Below are positions 55,448 through 63,955 of a DNA stretch of 64,000 bases, piece by piece. Position 1 is the first letter of the stretch. Every line of letters begins with the position of its first letter. The DNA is taken from assembly GCF_001880325.1 (NCBI RefSeq), contig NZ_CP016312.1, forward strand, positions 434,001-498,000, given 5' to 3'. Under the pieces are notes generated by a model. That model did no database searches. It was not told the origin of the DNA and worked only from the letters and a program-made list of their open reading frames with translations. A program made the translations under genes and the position numbers. This DNA comes from Thermus brockianus. Its GTDB lineage: Bacteria > Deinococcota > Deinococci > Deinococcales > Thermaceae.

Positions 55448-57247
55448 GTGCGGCTTGAGGACCTTCCCCCCCTTCCCGAAGCCCCCGGGGTCTACCTCTG
55501 GAAGCGGGGGGAGGAGGTGCTCTATGTGGGCAAGGCCAAGAGCTTAAGGGCCCGGGTCAGGAGCTACTTCCACGCCGAGGGCAAGGCCCGGCGCATCGCC
55601 CAGGAGGCCACGGGGCTAGATTTCATCGCCACCCGGGACGAGGTGGAGGCCCTTCTCCTCGAGGCCAACCTCATCAAGGCCCACCGCCCCCCCTACAACG
55701 TCCTCCTCAAGGACGACAAACACTACCCCTTCCTCAAGCTCACCCGCGAGCCCTTCCCCACCCTGCTGGTGGTGCGGCGGGTGGAGGAGGACGGGGCCAA
55801 GTACTATGGCCCCTTCCCCGAGGCCGGCGCCCTAAGGCGCATCAAGACCCTCATTGACCGCCTCTTCCCCTTGCGCAAGAACTCGGGCTACCCCATGCGC
55901 CGGAGGCGCTACCCCTGCCTGAACCACAGCATGGGCCGCTGCCTCGCCCCTTGCGTGGGCAAGGCGGACCCCGAGGCCTACCGGGAGGTGGTGCGCCAGG
56001 TGGAGGCGGTTTTGGAGGGGAAGGTGGACTGGCTTTTGGCCCGCCTCGAGGCCCAGATGCGGGAGGCCGCCCGAAGGCTGGAGTTTGAGCGGGCGGCGGA
56101 GATCCGGGACCAGATGGAGGCCCTAAAGGCCTTCTTCGCCACGAGCCAGCAGGCCTTTGACCCGGAGCTTGGGGACTTGGACTTCCTGGGCCTGGCCCGG
56201 GCCGGGGCCTTGGCGGTGGTGCAGCTTTTCCAGGTGCGAAGCGGGCGGATCCTGGGCCGCATCAGCCGGGTGGTGGAGAAGGAGGAGGCCACGGACGAGG
56301 AGATCCTTTGGGCCTTCCTCCGGGACCACTACCTCGAGGCCTCCCCCCTCCCTCCCCTGGTCCTCCTCCCCTTTCCCCTGGAGGACCTCTCTGGGCTGGA
56401 GGCCCTCCTCCGCCGCCGCGCGGGGCGAAGGGTGGAGGTCCGGGTGCCCCAACGGGGAGAAAAGGCGAGGCTACTGGAGTTCGCCGAGAAGAATGCCCGC
56501 CTCACCCTGGAAACCGAGCTCAAGGCCCGGGAGCGCCGGGGGGACCACCCCGCCCTCAAGGCCCTCCAGGACCTCCTCGCCCTTTCCACCCGCCCCTTCC
56601 GCATGGAGGCCTACGACATAAGCCACCTCCAGGGCCAGGCCCGGGTCTTCTCCCTGGCGGTCTTTGAGGGGGGAAGGCCCAAGCGCCAGGAGTACCGCCG
56701 CATGCGCCTAAGGGCGGGGAACGACGACTACCAGGCCATGGAGGAAGGCGTCTACCGCCGCTACACGGGAAGCCTCAAGGAGATGCCCCTTCCCGACCTC
56801 CTCCTCATTGACGGGGGCTTGGGCCAGGTGCGGGCGGCGCAACGGGGGCTGGAGCGGGCCGGGCTTAGGATCCCCCTGGTGGGCCTGGCCAAGAAGGAAG
56901 AGGTCCTCGTCACCCCGGAAGGGCGGGAGATCCGCCTTCCCCTCACCCACCCCGCCCTAAGGCTCCTCATCCACCTGCGGGACGAGGCGCACCAAAACGG
57001 CCTCAAGCAGCACCAAAAGGACCGAAGCCGGGAGCTTTTCCGGGTGCTGGAGGGAATCCCCGGGATCGGGGAGGCCCGGCGGCGCCTCCTTTTGGAGCGC
57101 TACGGGGGCCTCAAGGCCCTCAAGGAAGCCCCCCTGGAGGAGCTCGCCCGCCTGCCGGGGATGAACCGCAAGGCGGCGGAGGCCCTCAAGGCCGCCTTAG
57201 GGGAGTTGCAGGCGGACGTGGAGCAAAAACAAACCACCTCCGCGTGA
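55448..57247 (+). CDS. uvrC: Excinuclease ABC subunit C
   Basis: Makes both incisions in nucleotide excision repair. The 599 residues contain the GIY-YIG 3'-nuclease (GVYLWKRGEEVLYVGKAKSL), a CLNHSMGRCLAPC cysteine cluster near 155-170, the UVR UvrB-binding motif (RRLEFERAAEIRDQMEAL), the RNase H-like 5'-nuclease (YDISHLQGQ; LLIDGGLGQV) and C-terminal helix-hairpin-helix pair (GIPGIGEARRRLLLERYGG; ARLPGMNRKAAEAL). GTG at 55448 is chosen over ATG 55439 because TACAAT ends seven bases before it and overlaps the ATG. Confidence 0.95.
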   Translation: MRLEDLPPLPEAPGVYLWKRGEEVLYVGKAKSLRARVRSYFHAEGKARRIAQEATGLDFIATRDEVEALLLEANLIKAHRPPYNVLLKDDKHYPFLKLTREPFPTLLVVRRVEEDGAKYYGPFPEAGALRRIKTLIDRLFPLRKNSGYPMRRRRYPCLNHSMGRCLAPCVGKADPEAYREVVRQVEAVLEGKVDWLLARLEAQMREAARRLEFERAAEIRDQMEALKAFFATSQQAFDPELGDLDFLGLARAGALAVVQLFQVRSGRILGRISRVVEKEEATDEEILWAFLRDHYLEASPLPPLVLLPFPLEDLSGLEALLRRRAGRRVEVRVPQRGEKARLLEFAEKNARLTLETELKARERRGDHPALKALQDLLALSTRPFRMEAYDISHLQGQARVFSLAVFEGGRPKRQEYRRMRLRAGNDDYQAMEEGVYRRYTGSLKEMPLPDLLLIDGGLGQVRAAQRGLERAGLRIPLVGLAKKEEVLVTPEGREIRLPLTHPALRLLIHLRDEAHQNGLKQHQKDRSRELFRVLEGIPGIGEARRRLLLERYGGLKALKEAPLEELARLPGMNRKAAEALKAALGELQADVEQKQTTSA

Positions 57248-57425
57248 GAGCGGGCATTCCGCCCTATATCCTTTGGCCCCCGACCCCTATAACAGGGGCA
57301 CCCCTCCTATTCTTGGGCCCCTCAACGCCACAGAGGCCCAATCCGGAGAGGCGTTTAAGGAATTTGTAAGGGGGCGGGTGCTACTGGTAAGGGTGAGCCT
57401 TCGGGCTCAGCGGAGGTGACAGGGT
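57248..57425 (+). promoter_or_regulatory. Leader region before the lipoprotein gene
   Basis: 178 bases without a gene. CCCCT-ATAAC-AGGGG (57284-57298) is a small hairpin beyond uvrC. TGAGCC-TTCG-GGCTCA (57394-57409) is a six-base-pair stem with a UUCG tetraloop lying two bases before GGAGG (57412-57416). No clear -35/-10 pair; TTTGTAAG near 57363 is the most promoter-like stretch. Confidence 0.45.
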
Positions 57426-58361
57426 ATGCAAAGGAAATTCTGGCTGAAGTGGCTTTGGAGCCTGCTGCTGGTTGGGTTGCTGACCATGCTCGCAGCATGC
57501 CAGCAAGGTGCGGGAGGCGGCAACGGTGCGGCCTTGGGTGATCCGGACTTTAGCCTGGTCCTCAGCAAAGCTCGGGTGGAGTTGCCGTTTGGCACAGGGC
57601 AGGAAGAAGTGTTGGTCCAGGTGGTGGCCAAGAATGGGTTTAACGGAGCCGTTTCTTTGAGCTTGGAGGGAGTGCCTCAAGGCCTAGAGGTAGCTTTTAA
57701 TGCTAATAGCGTCACTCCCCAGTCAACCCAGGTGGTAACCGGCATAGGAGCCACCACCTTGGTACTGGGAAGGGGCTCTGCTCCGTCAGGGGAATATACC
57801 GTCAAGGTGGTTGGAGTAAGCGGTGCCCTGCGCCGGGAAGCCACCCTGCACCTAAGCATCCCCTCCTCCCTGGTGCCGAACCGCGTCTACGACTTCTCCC
57901 AGGGCATTCCCAGCGACTGGACAGTCCTGGACCACACCGGCAATGGCGGTTGGACCACGGTAGACGAGTGCAACCGAAATAGCGATTATGGTCCCCTGGA
58001 CCCGATTGTGCCGCCTTTCGCCATTATTGACTCAGACTGCCTCGGTGAGGTAGATGTGGACACCGAACTCCGCACGCCACCCTTGAACCTCTCCGGCTAC
58101 GCCACCGTGAGGCTCAAGTTTGACCACTACTTCTACTTCAACGAAAACGAAATTGGCGACGTGGATGTCAGCACCGATGGGGGCAATACCTGGATAAACG
58201 TGGCCCGCTTTCAAGGAGAAGATGTGGGTCCGGAAACGCACACGGTAGACATTTCCAACATCGCCGCGGGGCAGCCCAACGTCATCATTCGCTTCCGCTA
58301 CTACGATGCCAACTATGACTGGTTCTGGATCGTGGACAACATCCTCATAGAGGCCCAATAG
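57426..58361 (+). CDS. Lipoprotein with a C-terminal jelly-roll (MAM/'choice-of-anchor J'-like) domain
   Basis: The 311-residue protein has a lipoprotein signal (MQRKFWLKWLWSLLLVGLLTMLAAC) with the acylated cysteine at 25. Residues 42-145 look like an Ig-like beta sandwich (FNGAVSLSLEGVPQGLEVAFNANSV). Residues 150-311 resemble extracellular jelly-roll modules: YDFSQGIPSDWTVLDHTGNGGWTT, GYATVRLKFDHYFYFNENEIGDVDVSTDGG and IIRFRYYDANYDWFWIVDNI. It is probably surface exposed. Codon use is less GC-rich than in the flanking uvrC and argS. Own hairpin leader and terminator. Confidence 0.82.
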   Translation: MQRKFWLKWLWSLLLVGLLTMLAACQQGAGGGNGAALGDPDFSLVLSKARVELPFGTGQEEVLVQVVAKNGFNGAVSLSLEGVPQGLEVAFNANSVTPQSTQVVTGIGATTLVLGRGSAPSGEYTVKVVGVSGALRREATLHLSIPSSLVPNRVYDFSQGIPSDWTVLDHTGNGGWTTVDECNRNSDYGPLDPIVPPFAIIDSDCLGEVDVDTELRTPPLNLSGYATVRLKFDHYFYFNENEIGDVDVSTDGGNTWINVARFQGEDVGPETHTVDISNIAAGQPNVIIRFRYYDANYDWFWIVDNILIEAQ

Positions 58362-58377
58362 CGTCCGCAACCGCATA

Positions 58378-58405
58378 GGAGGGAGGGTGACCCCCTCCTT
58401 TCTTT
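58378..58405 (+). terminator. Terminator after the lipoprotein gene
   Basis: GGAGGG (58378-58383) pairs with CCCTCC (58393-58398), followed by TTTCTTTG. Confidence 0.7.
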
Positions 58406-58463
58406 GCTTTAGCCTCGAACTACCCTTCCGGGGCATATTCCCCCCGAAACGGCATGAAGCCCT

Positions 58464-58469
58464 TATGAT
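58464..58469 (+). promoter_or_regulatory. -10 box of argS
   Basis: TATGAT ends nine bases before ATG 58479. Confidence 0.5.
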
Positions 58470-58478
58470 GAGGCCCTG

Positions 58479-60257
58479 ATGGTGCGCCGCGCCCTGGAAG
58501 AGGCCATACACGAAGCCCTGAAGGAGATGGGCCTGGAGCTAAAGCCCAAGGTGGCCCGGGCCCCCAAGGACAAACCCGGGGACTACGGGGTTCCCCTCTT
58601 CGCCCTGGCCAAGGAGCTCAAGAAACCCCCCCAGGCCATCGCCCAGGAGCTAAAGGAACGCCTAAAGCTTCCCCCCTTTGTGGAGGAGGCCGTCCCCGTG
58701 GGGGGGTACCTGAACTTCCGCCTGCGCACGGAAGCCCTCCTCCTCGAGGCCCTAAAGGAGAAGAAGCCCTTCCCCAAGCGGGAAGGCCTGGTGCTCATTG
58801 AGCACACCTCGGTGAACCCCAACAAGGAGCTCCACGTGGGCCACCTGCGGAACATCGCCCTGGGGGACGCCCTGGCCCGCATCCTGGCCTACGCCGGGCG
58901 GGAGGTCCTGGTCCTCAACTACATTGACGACACCGGCCGCCAGGCGGCGGAAACCCTCTTCGCCCTGAGGCACTACGGCCTCACCTGGGATGGGAAGGAG
59001 AAGTACGATCACTTCGCTGGCAGGGCCTACGTGCGCCTCCACCAGGACCCGGATTACGAAAGGCTCCAGCTGGGGATTGAGGAGGTCCTCCACGCCCTGG
59101 AACGGGGGGAGCTCAGGGAGGAGGTGAACCGCATCCTTTTGGCCCAGCTCGCCACCATGCACGCCCTGAACGCCCACTATGACCTTTTGGTCTGGGAGTC
59201 GGACATCGTGCGGGCGGGGCTTTTGGGGAAGGCTTTGGCCCTTTTGCAGCAAAGCCCTTACGTCTTCCGCCCGCAGGAGGGCAAGTACGCCGGGGCCCTG
59301 GTCATGGACGCTAGCCCCTTCATCCCGGGGCTGGAGGACCCCCACTTCGTCCTGGTGCGCTCCGGGGGCGCCGCCACCTACTACGCCAAGGACATCGCCT
59401 TCCAGTTCTGGAAGATGGGGCTTTTGGAGGGCCTCCGCTTCCGCCCCTACGAGAACCCCTTCTACCCCGGCCTAAGGACGAGCGCCCCCGAGGGGGAGGC
59501 CTACACCCCCAGGGCCCGGGAAACCATCAACGTCATAGACGTGCGCCAAAGCCACCCCCAGGCCCTGGTACGGGCCGCCTTGGCCCTGGTGGGCCACCCC
59601 GAGCTCGCCCAAGGGGCCTTCCACCTGGCCTACGAGACGGTGCTCCTCGAGGGCAAGCAGATGTCGGGAAGGAAGGGCGTGGCGGTGAGCGTGGACGAGG
59701 TGCTGGAGGAGGCGAAGCGCAGGGCCTTGGCCATCGTGGAGGAGAAGAACCCCGAGCACCCCGCCAAGGAGGAGGCGGCAGCGATGGTGGCCCTCGGGGC
59801 CATCCGCTTCGCCATGGTGAAGACGGAGCCCAAAAAGCAGATTGACTTCCGCTACAGCGAAGCCCTCTCCTTTGACGGGGACACGGGGCCTTACATCCAG
59901 TACGCCCACGCCCGGGCCCACAGCATCCTGCGCAAGGCCGGGATGTGGGGCGAGCCGGACCTCACCCAAGCCACCCCCTACGAAAGGGCCCTGGCCCTAA
60001 GCCTTTTGGACTTTGAGGAGGCGGTCTTGGAGGCGGCGGAGGAAAAGACCCCCCACGTCCTCGCCCAGTACCTCCTGGACCTCTCGGCGGCCTGGAACGC
60101 CTACTACAACGCCAAGGAAGGGGGCCAGCCCGCCACCCCCGTCCTCACCGCCCCCGAGGGCCTGCGGGAGCTACGGCTTGGCCTGGTGCAGCGCCTTCAG
60201 GAAACCCTTGAGGCGGGCCTCGGCCTCCTCGGCATCCCCGCCCCCGAGGTAATGTAA
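58479..60257 (+). CDS. argS: Arginyl-tRNA synthetase
   Basis: Class I synthetase charging tRNA-Arg. The 592 residues equal the T. thermophilus enzyme. In order: N-terminal Add-1 domain, HIGH-equivalent ELHVGHLRNIALGDA near residue 118, LNYIDDTGRQ, the KMSKS-equivalent GKQMSGRKGVAVSV near 400, and the anticodon-binding helical domain with DTGPYIQYAHARAHSILRKAG. Ends at PAPEVM. A short gap leads to the protease gene, so the following genes may be cotranscribed. Confidence 0.97.
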   Translation: MVRRALEEAIHEALKEMGLELKPKVARAPKDKPGDYGVPLFALAKELKKPPQAIAQELKERLKLPPFVEEAVPVGGYLNFRLRTEALLLEALKEKKPFPKREGLVLIEHTSVNPNKELHVGHLRNIALGDALARILAYAGREVLVLNYIDDTGRQAAETLFALRHYGLTWDGKEKYDHFAGRAYVRLHQDPDYERLQLGIEEVLHALERGELREEVNRILLAQLATMHALNAHYDLLVWESDIVRAGLLGKALALLQQSPYVFRPQEGKYAGALVMDASPFIPGLEDPHFVLVRSGGAATYYAKDIAFQFWKMGLLEGLRFRPYENPFYPGLRTSAPEGEAYTPRARETINVIDVRQSHPQALVRAALALVGHPELAQGAFHLAYETVLLEGKQMSGRKGVAVSVDEVLEEAKRRALAIVEEKNPEHPAKEEAAAMVALGAIRFAMVKTEPKKQIDFRYSEALSFDGDTGPYIQYAHARAHSILRKAGMWGEPDLTQATPYERALALSLLDFEEAVLEAAEEKTPHVLAQYLLDLSAAWNAYYNAKEGGQPATPVLTAPEGLRELRLGLVQRLQETLEAGLGLLGIPAPEVM

Positions 60258-60261
60258 GGCC

Positions 60262-61305
60262 ATGCGCCTCGCCCTCCTGGCCCTCCTCCTCCTCTTCGCC
60301 TTGGGGCAGCGCCTCACCTCCCCCGAGGAGGTGGCGCGCAGCCAGGTGATCAAGAAGGCCCTGCCCGCGGTGGTGCGCATCCAGGGCACCCCCACCGCCC
60401 CCGGGGAAGACCAGGTGGTGGGCACGGGCTTCTTCGTGAGCCCTTTCCGGGTGGTGACCAACTACCACGTGGTGCGGGACCTGGCCGACCTCACCGTGCG
60501 CTTAACAGACGGGCGCACCTTTCCCGCCGAAACCTTCGCCGTGGATCCGGGGATTGACCTGGCCCTCCTCACGGTGAAGGGGGTCCAGGCCCCGGGGATC
60601 CTCGCCTTCAGCAAGGCCCCGGCGGCCAGCCTCCCCTTGGGGATGGGGCTGGTGCTGGTGGGCTTCCCCTACGGCCAGGGGCCCTTGGCCTCCTACGGCA
60701 TCCTGGCCGGGTTGGGCCCCCTGGAGGTCCCCACCCCCGACCCCAGCATCGGGGCCGAGGTGGGGGAGTACCTCTTCACCGACGCCCCCCTCACCGTGGG
60801 GAACTCGGGAAGCCCCCTTTTGAACCTGCAGGGGGAGGTGGTGGGGGTGGTGGCGGACGTGGTGGGGGGGCCCTCCGGGGTGGGGGGGATTGGGGTGGCC
60901 ATCCCGGCGGAGCTCGCCGCCCAGAGCGTCCAGGACCTGGAGCGCTTCGGCATCCCCCAGCGGGGGTGGCTTGGGGCCAGCCTGGTGAGCCTGGAGGAGC
61001 TTCCCCCGGTCCTCCTCCGGGCCGTGGGCCTCACCACCACCCAAGGGGCCATGGTGGACCGGGTGGAGCCGGGTAGCCCCGCCGCCCGGGCGGGGCTTAG
61101 GGGGGCGCAGCGGGACGCCCAGGGGCGGCTTGTGGCCCTGGGGGACGTGATCCTGGCGGTGAACGGCAAGGCGGTGAAGGACAAGGCGGAGGTGGTGCGG
61201 CTCATCGCCCGCTACCGCCCGGGGGACCGGGTGCGCCTCACCCTGTGGCGGGAAGGGCGGCGCCTCGAGGCCACCCTGACCCTGGTGGCCCGGCCCAGGA
61301 GGTGA
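60262..61305 (+). CDS. HtrA/Deg-like S1C serine protease with one PDZ domain
   Basis: The 347-residue exported protease has a signal peptide (MRLALLALLLLFALGQ). The triad is visible as His in VVTNYHVVRDL, Asp in DPGIDLALL and Ser in TVGNSGSPLLN. One PDZ domain follows from about residue 245 with VDRVEPGSPAARAGLR and GDVILAVNGKAV. It should handle misfolded envelope proteins. Starts four bases after argS, too close for a separate promoter. Confidence 0.93.
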   Translation: MRLALLALLLLFALGQRLTSPEEVARSQVIKKALPAVVRIQGTPTAPGEDQVVGTGFFVSPFRVVTNYHVVRDLADLTVRLTDGRTFPAETFAVDPGIDLALLTVKGVQAPGILAFSKAPAASLPLGMGLVLVGFPYGQGPLASYGILAGLGPLEVPTPDPSIGAEVGEYLFTDAPLTVGNSGSPLLNLQGEVVGVVADVVGGPSGVGGIGVAIPAELAAQSVQDLERFGIPQRGWLGASLVSLEELPPVLLRAVGLTTTQGAMVDRVEPGSPAARAGLRGAQRDAQGRLVALGDVILAVNGKAVKDKAEVVRLIARYRPGDRVRLTLWREGRRLEATLTLVARPRR

Positions 61306-61308
61306 GGC

Positions 61309-61908
61309 GTGTACGTGGCCATTGAAGGCCCCATCGGCGTGGGCAAGACCACCCTGGCCCGGCTCCTGGCCGAGGCCCTGGGGGCGGAGCCCCTTCTGGA
61401 GGTGGTGGAGGAAAACCCCTTCTTGCCCCTCTTCTACCAAGACCCCAAGCGCTACGCCTTCAAGGCGCAGGCCTTCTTCCTCCTCTCCCGCTACCGGCAG
61501 CTTTCCCGCTTAAAGGAAAGGCCCCTCTTCGGCGGGGTGGTGGCGGACTACCTCTTTGACAAGGACGCCCTCTTCGCCAGCCTCACCCTGGAGGGCGCCG
61601 AGTGGGACCTCTACCTGGAGCTTTACCGGGAGCTTTCCCCGAGGCTTCCCGCTCCCGACCTCACCCTTTACCTAAGGGCCCCGGTCCCCGTGCTCCTTGA
61701 GCGCATCCGGAAGCGGGGAAGGCCCTTTGAGGCCGGGATAGACCCCGCCTACCTGGAAGCCCTTTCCGAGGCCTACGAGCGCCACTTCGCCCGCTATCCC
61801 CATCCCCTCTTGGTCCTCGAGGCAGACCAACTGGACTATTCCCAGGAAGGCCCCGACCGGGAGCGGGTGGTGGCCCTGGTGAAGGCCCACCTTTCCCTTG
61901 GGGTATAG
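61309..61908 (+). CDS. Deoxynucleoside kinase (dNK family), first copy
   Basis: The 199-residue kinase phosphorylates deoxynucleosides in salvage. P-loop GPIGVGKTT near residue 7, the ENPFLPLFYQD substrate region, ADYLFDKDALFA (DR[S/Y]-like position altered to ADY) and the lid RIRKRGRPFEAGI. GTG start at 61309 with AGGAGG. Adjacent to a paralogue of the same family; bacterial pairs can form dGK/dAK heterodimers, so division of substrates between the two is likely. Confidence 0.9.
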   Translation: MYVAIEGPIGVGKTTLARLLAEALGAEPLLEVVEENPFLPLFYQDPKRYAFKAQAFFLLSRYRQLSRLKERPLFGGVVADYLFDKDALFASLTLEGAEWDLYLELYRELSPRLPAPDLTLYLRAPVPVLLERIRKRGRPFEAGIDPAYLEALSEAYERHFARYPHPLLVLEADQLDYSQEGPDRERVVALVKAHLSLGV

Positions 61909-61909
61909 C

Positions 61910-62518
61910 ATGTACGTGGCCATCGCCGGCAACATCGGAAGCGGCAAGAGCTCCCTCACCGCCCTCCTCGCCGAAACCTTCGGGCTCAAGCCCGTGTACG
62001 AGGCGGTGAGCGAAAACCCCTACCTGGAGGACTTCTACCGGGACATGGGGGCCTACGCCTTCCCCTCCCAGGTCTTCTTCCTGGCCAGGCGGGTGCGGCA
62101 ACACCTCCTGGAGGTGAACGGAAGCCCCCGCGTGGTCCAGGACCGCACCCTCTACGAGGACGCCTTCGTCTTCGCGCAGAACCTCTACCTTGAAGGCCAC
62201 CTCTCCGAGCGGGACTGGCGGACCTACCTGGAGCTTTTCCACGGCGTGGCCCCCGCCCTGCGCAAGCCCGACCTCCTCATCTACCTCCGGGCAAGCCTCC
62301 CCACCTTAAGGAGGCGCATCGCCAAGCGGGGCCGCCCCTATGAGCGGGGCATCCCCGACGGCTACCTCCTCGCCCTCAACCGCCTTTACGAGGAGCTCGT
62401 GGCCTCTTGGGAACTCTCCCCGGTCCACGTGGTGGACGGGGACCAGGTGGACTTCGTGGAGGATGAGGGGGCCAAGGAGGCCCTCCTCAGCGCCCTAAGC
62501 CCCCTCTTGCGGCCATGA
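61910..62518 (+). CDS. Deoxynucleoside kinase (dNK family), second copy
   Basis: The 202-residue paralogue has P-loop GNIGSGKSS, SENPYLEDFYRDMGAYAFPSQVFFL, the canonical QDRTLYEDAFVFA with the catalytic-site DR, and lid RIAKRGRPYERGIP. ATG at 61910 lies one base after the stop of the first copy; its stop overlaps the murE start (ATGA). The intact DR motif contrasts with the altered one in the first copy. Confidence 0.92.
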   Translation: MYVAIAGNIGSGKSSLTALLAETFGLKPVYEAVSENPYLEDFYRDMGAYAFPSQVFFLARRVRQHLLEVNGSPRVVQDRTLYEDAFVFAQNLYLEGHLSERDWRTYLELFHGVAPALRKPDLLIYLRASLPTLRRRIAKRGRPYERGIPDGYLLALNRLYEELVASWELSPVHVVDGDQVDFVEDEGAKEALLSALSPLLRP

Positions 62519-63955
62519 CCCTGAAGGAGCTCTTCGCCCCCTTTGGCCTCGAGGCCCCGCCCCAGGAGGTGCGGGGCATCACCCTGGACTCCAGGCGGGT
62601 GGCCCCCGGCTTCGTCTTCGTGGCCGTCCCCGGGGTGCCCCTCCCCCACCGCAAGCCCCTGGACGGGCACGCCTTCATCCCCGAGGCCCTGGCCCGGGGG
62701 GCCATCGCCGTGGTGGGGGAAAAGGACCTATCCCTGCCCGTGCCCTACCTCCGGGTGAAAGACGCCCGCCTGGCCATAGCCCTCCTCGCCCGGCGCTTTT
62801 ACCGCGAGCCCGACGCCCTCCTCGCCCTCTTCGGCGTCACCGGCTCCAAGGGCAAGAGCACCACGGCAAGCCTCCTCCACCACCTCCTCCAGGCGGGAGG
62901 GGTGAAGGCGGCGCTCCTCTCCACCGTGGGCCTGAGGCTGGGGAGGAAGCAAGGCCCCCCTTGGGCCACTTCACCACCCCCGAGGCCCCCGAGGTCTACG
63001 CCTTCCTCCGGGAGGCGGCGGACCGGGGGCTAAAGGCGGCGGTGCTGGAGGTTTCCAGCCACGCCCTGGCGCTCAAACGGGTGGAGGGGCTTGCCTACCG
63101 GGTGGGGCTTTTCGTGAGCTTCTACCCCGACGACCACCTGGACCTCCACGGCACGGCGGAAAACTACTTCCGGGCCAAGGCCCTTTTGGTGGAGCGCTCG
63201 GAGGTGGCGGTGCTCCACACGAGCCTCCCCCACCTGGAAGCCCTAAGGAAGCGGCCCCACCTCCTGGTGGGCCCCGGGGGGAGGTGTGGGCGGAAGGCGT
63301 AAGGGAGGAGGCAGAGGGGCTTCGCTTTCGCCTCCAAAGCCCCTGGGGCCAGGGCGAGGCCTTCCTGCCCCTCCTGGGGCCCTACAACGTGGACAACGCC
63401 CTCATGGCCCTGGCGGCGGCCCTCCACTTTGGGATTTCCCTGGAAGAGGCCCTAGCGGGCCTTGCCACCTTCCCCGGGGTGCCGGGAAGGATGGAGGTGG
63501 TGCAGAAGGCCCCCTTCCGGGTGGTGATAGACTTCGCCCACACGGGGAAAAGCCTGGAAGAGGCCCTCAAGACCCTAAGGCGCACCACCCGGGGAAGGCT
63601 TCTCCTCGTGGTGGGGGCGGCGGGGGAGCGGGACCCGCAGAGGCGGGAGGACATCGGCCGGGTGGCGGCCCGCCTCGCCGACCTCACCTTCTTCACCGAG
63701 GAGGACCACCGCACGGAGCCCCTGGAGGCGATCCTTAGCGCCCTGGCGGAGGCGGCCCGGCGGGAAGGGGGGAGGTTCCGGATCGTGCCGGACCGCCGGG
63801 AGGCCATTCTCCAAGCGGTCCTCGAGGCCCAGGAGGGGGACACCGTCCTCCTCGCCGGCAAGGGGCACGAGAACAGCTTAGAAAGGGGCCAAGAAGCCCT
63901 CCCCTGGAACGAGCGGGAGGTGGCGGAGGAAGCCCTCAGGATGCGGGGGCTTTAG
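62515..63955 (+). pseudogene. murE: MurE UDP-MurNAc-peptide ligase, interrupted by two frame changes
   Basis: MurE adds the third amino acid to the peptidoglycan precursor. Frame 1 from 62515 shows GITLDSRRVAPGFVFVAVPG and the ATP loop GVTGSKGKSTTASLLHHLL. After a C6 run (62955-62960) the second frame continues HFTTPEAPEVYAFL and LEVSSHALALKRVEGLAYRVGLFV. After a G6 run (63276-63281) the third frame continues VWAEGVREEAEGL, LGPYNVDNALMALAAA, VVIDFAHTGKSLEEAL and KGHENSLERG to 63955. One added base at each run gives 480 residues. The signature is EEDHRTEP rather than DNPR. Confidence 0.88.
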
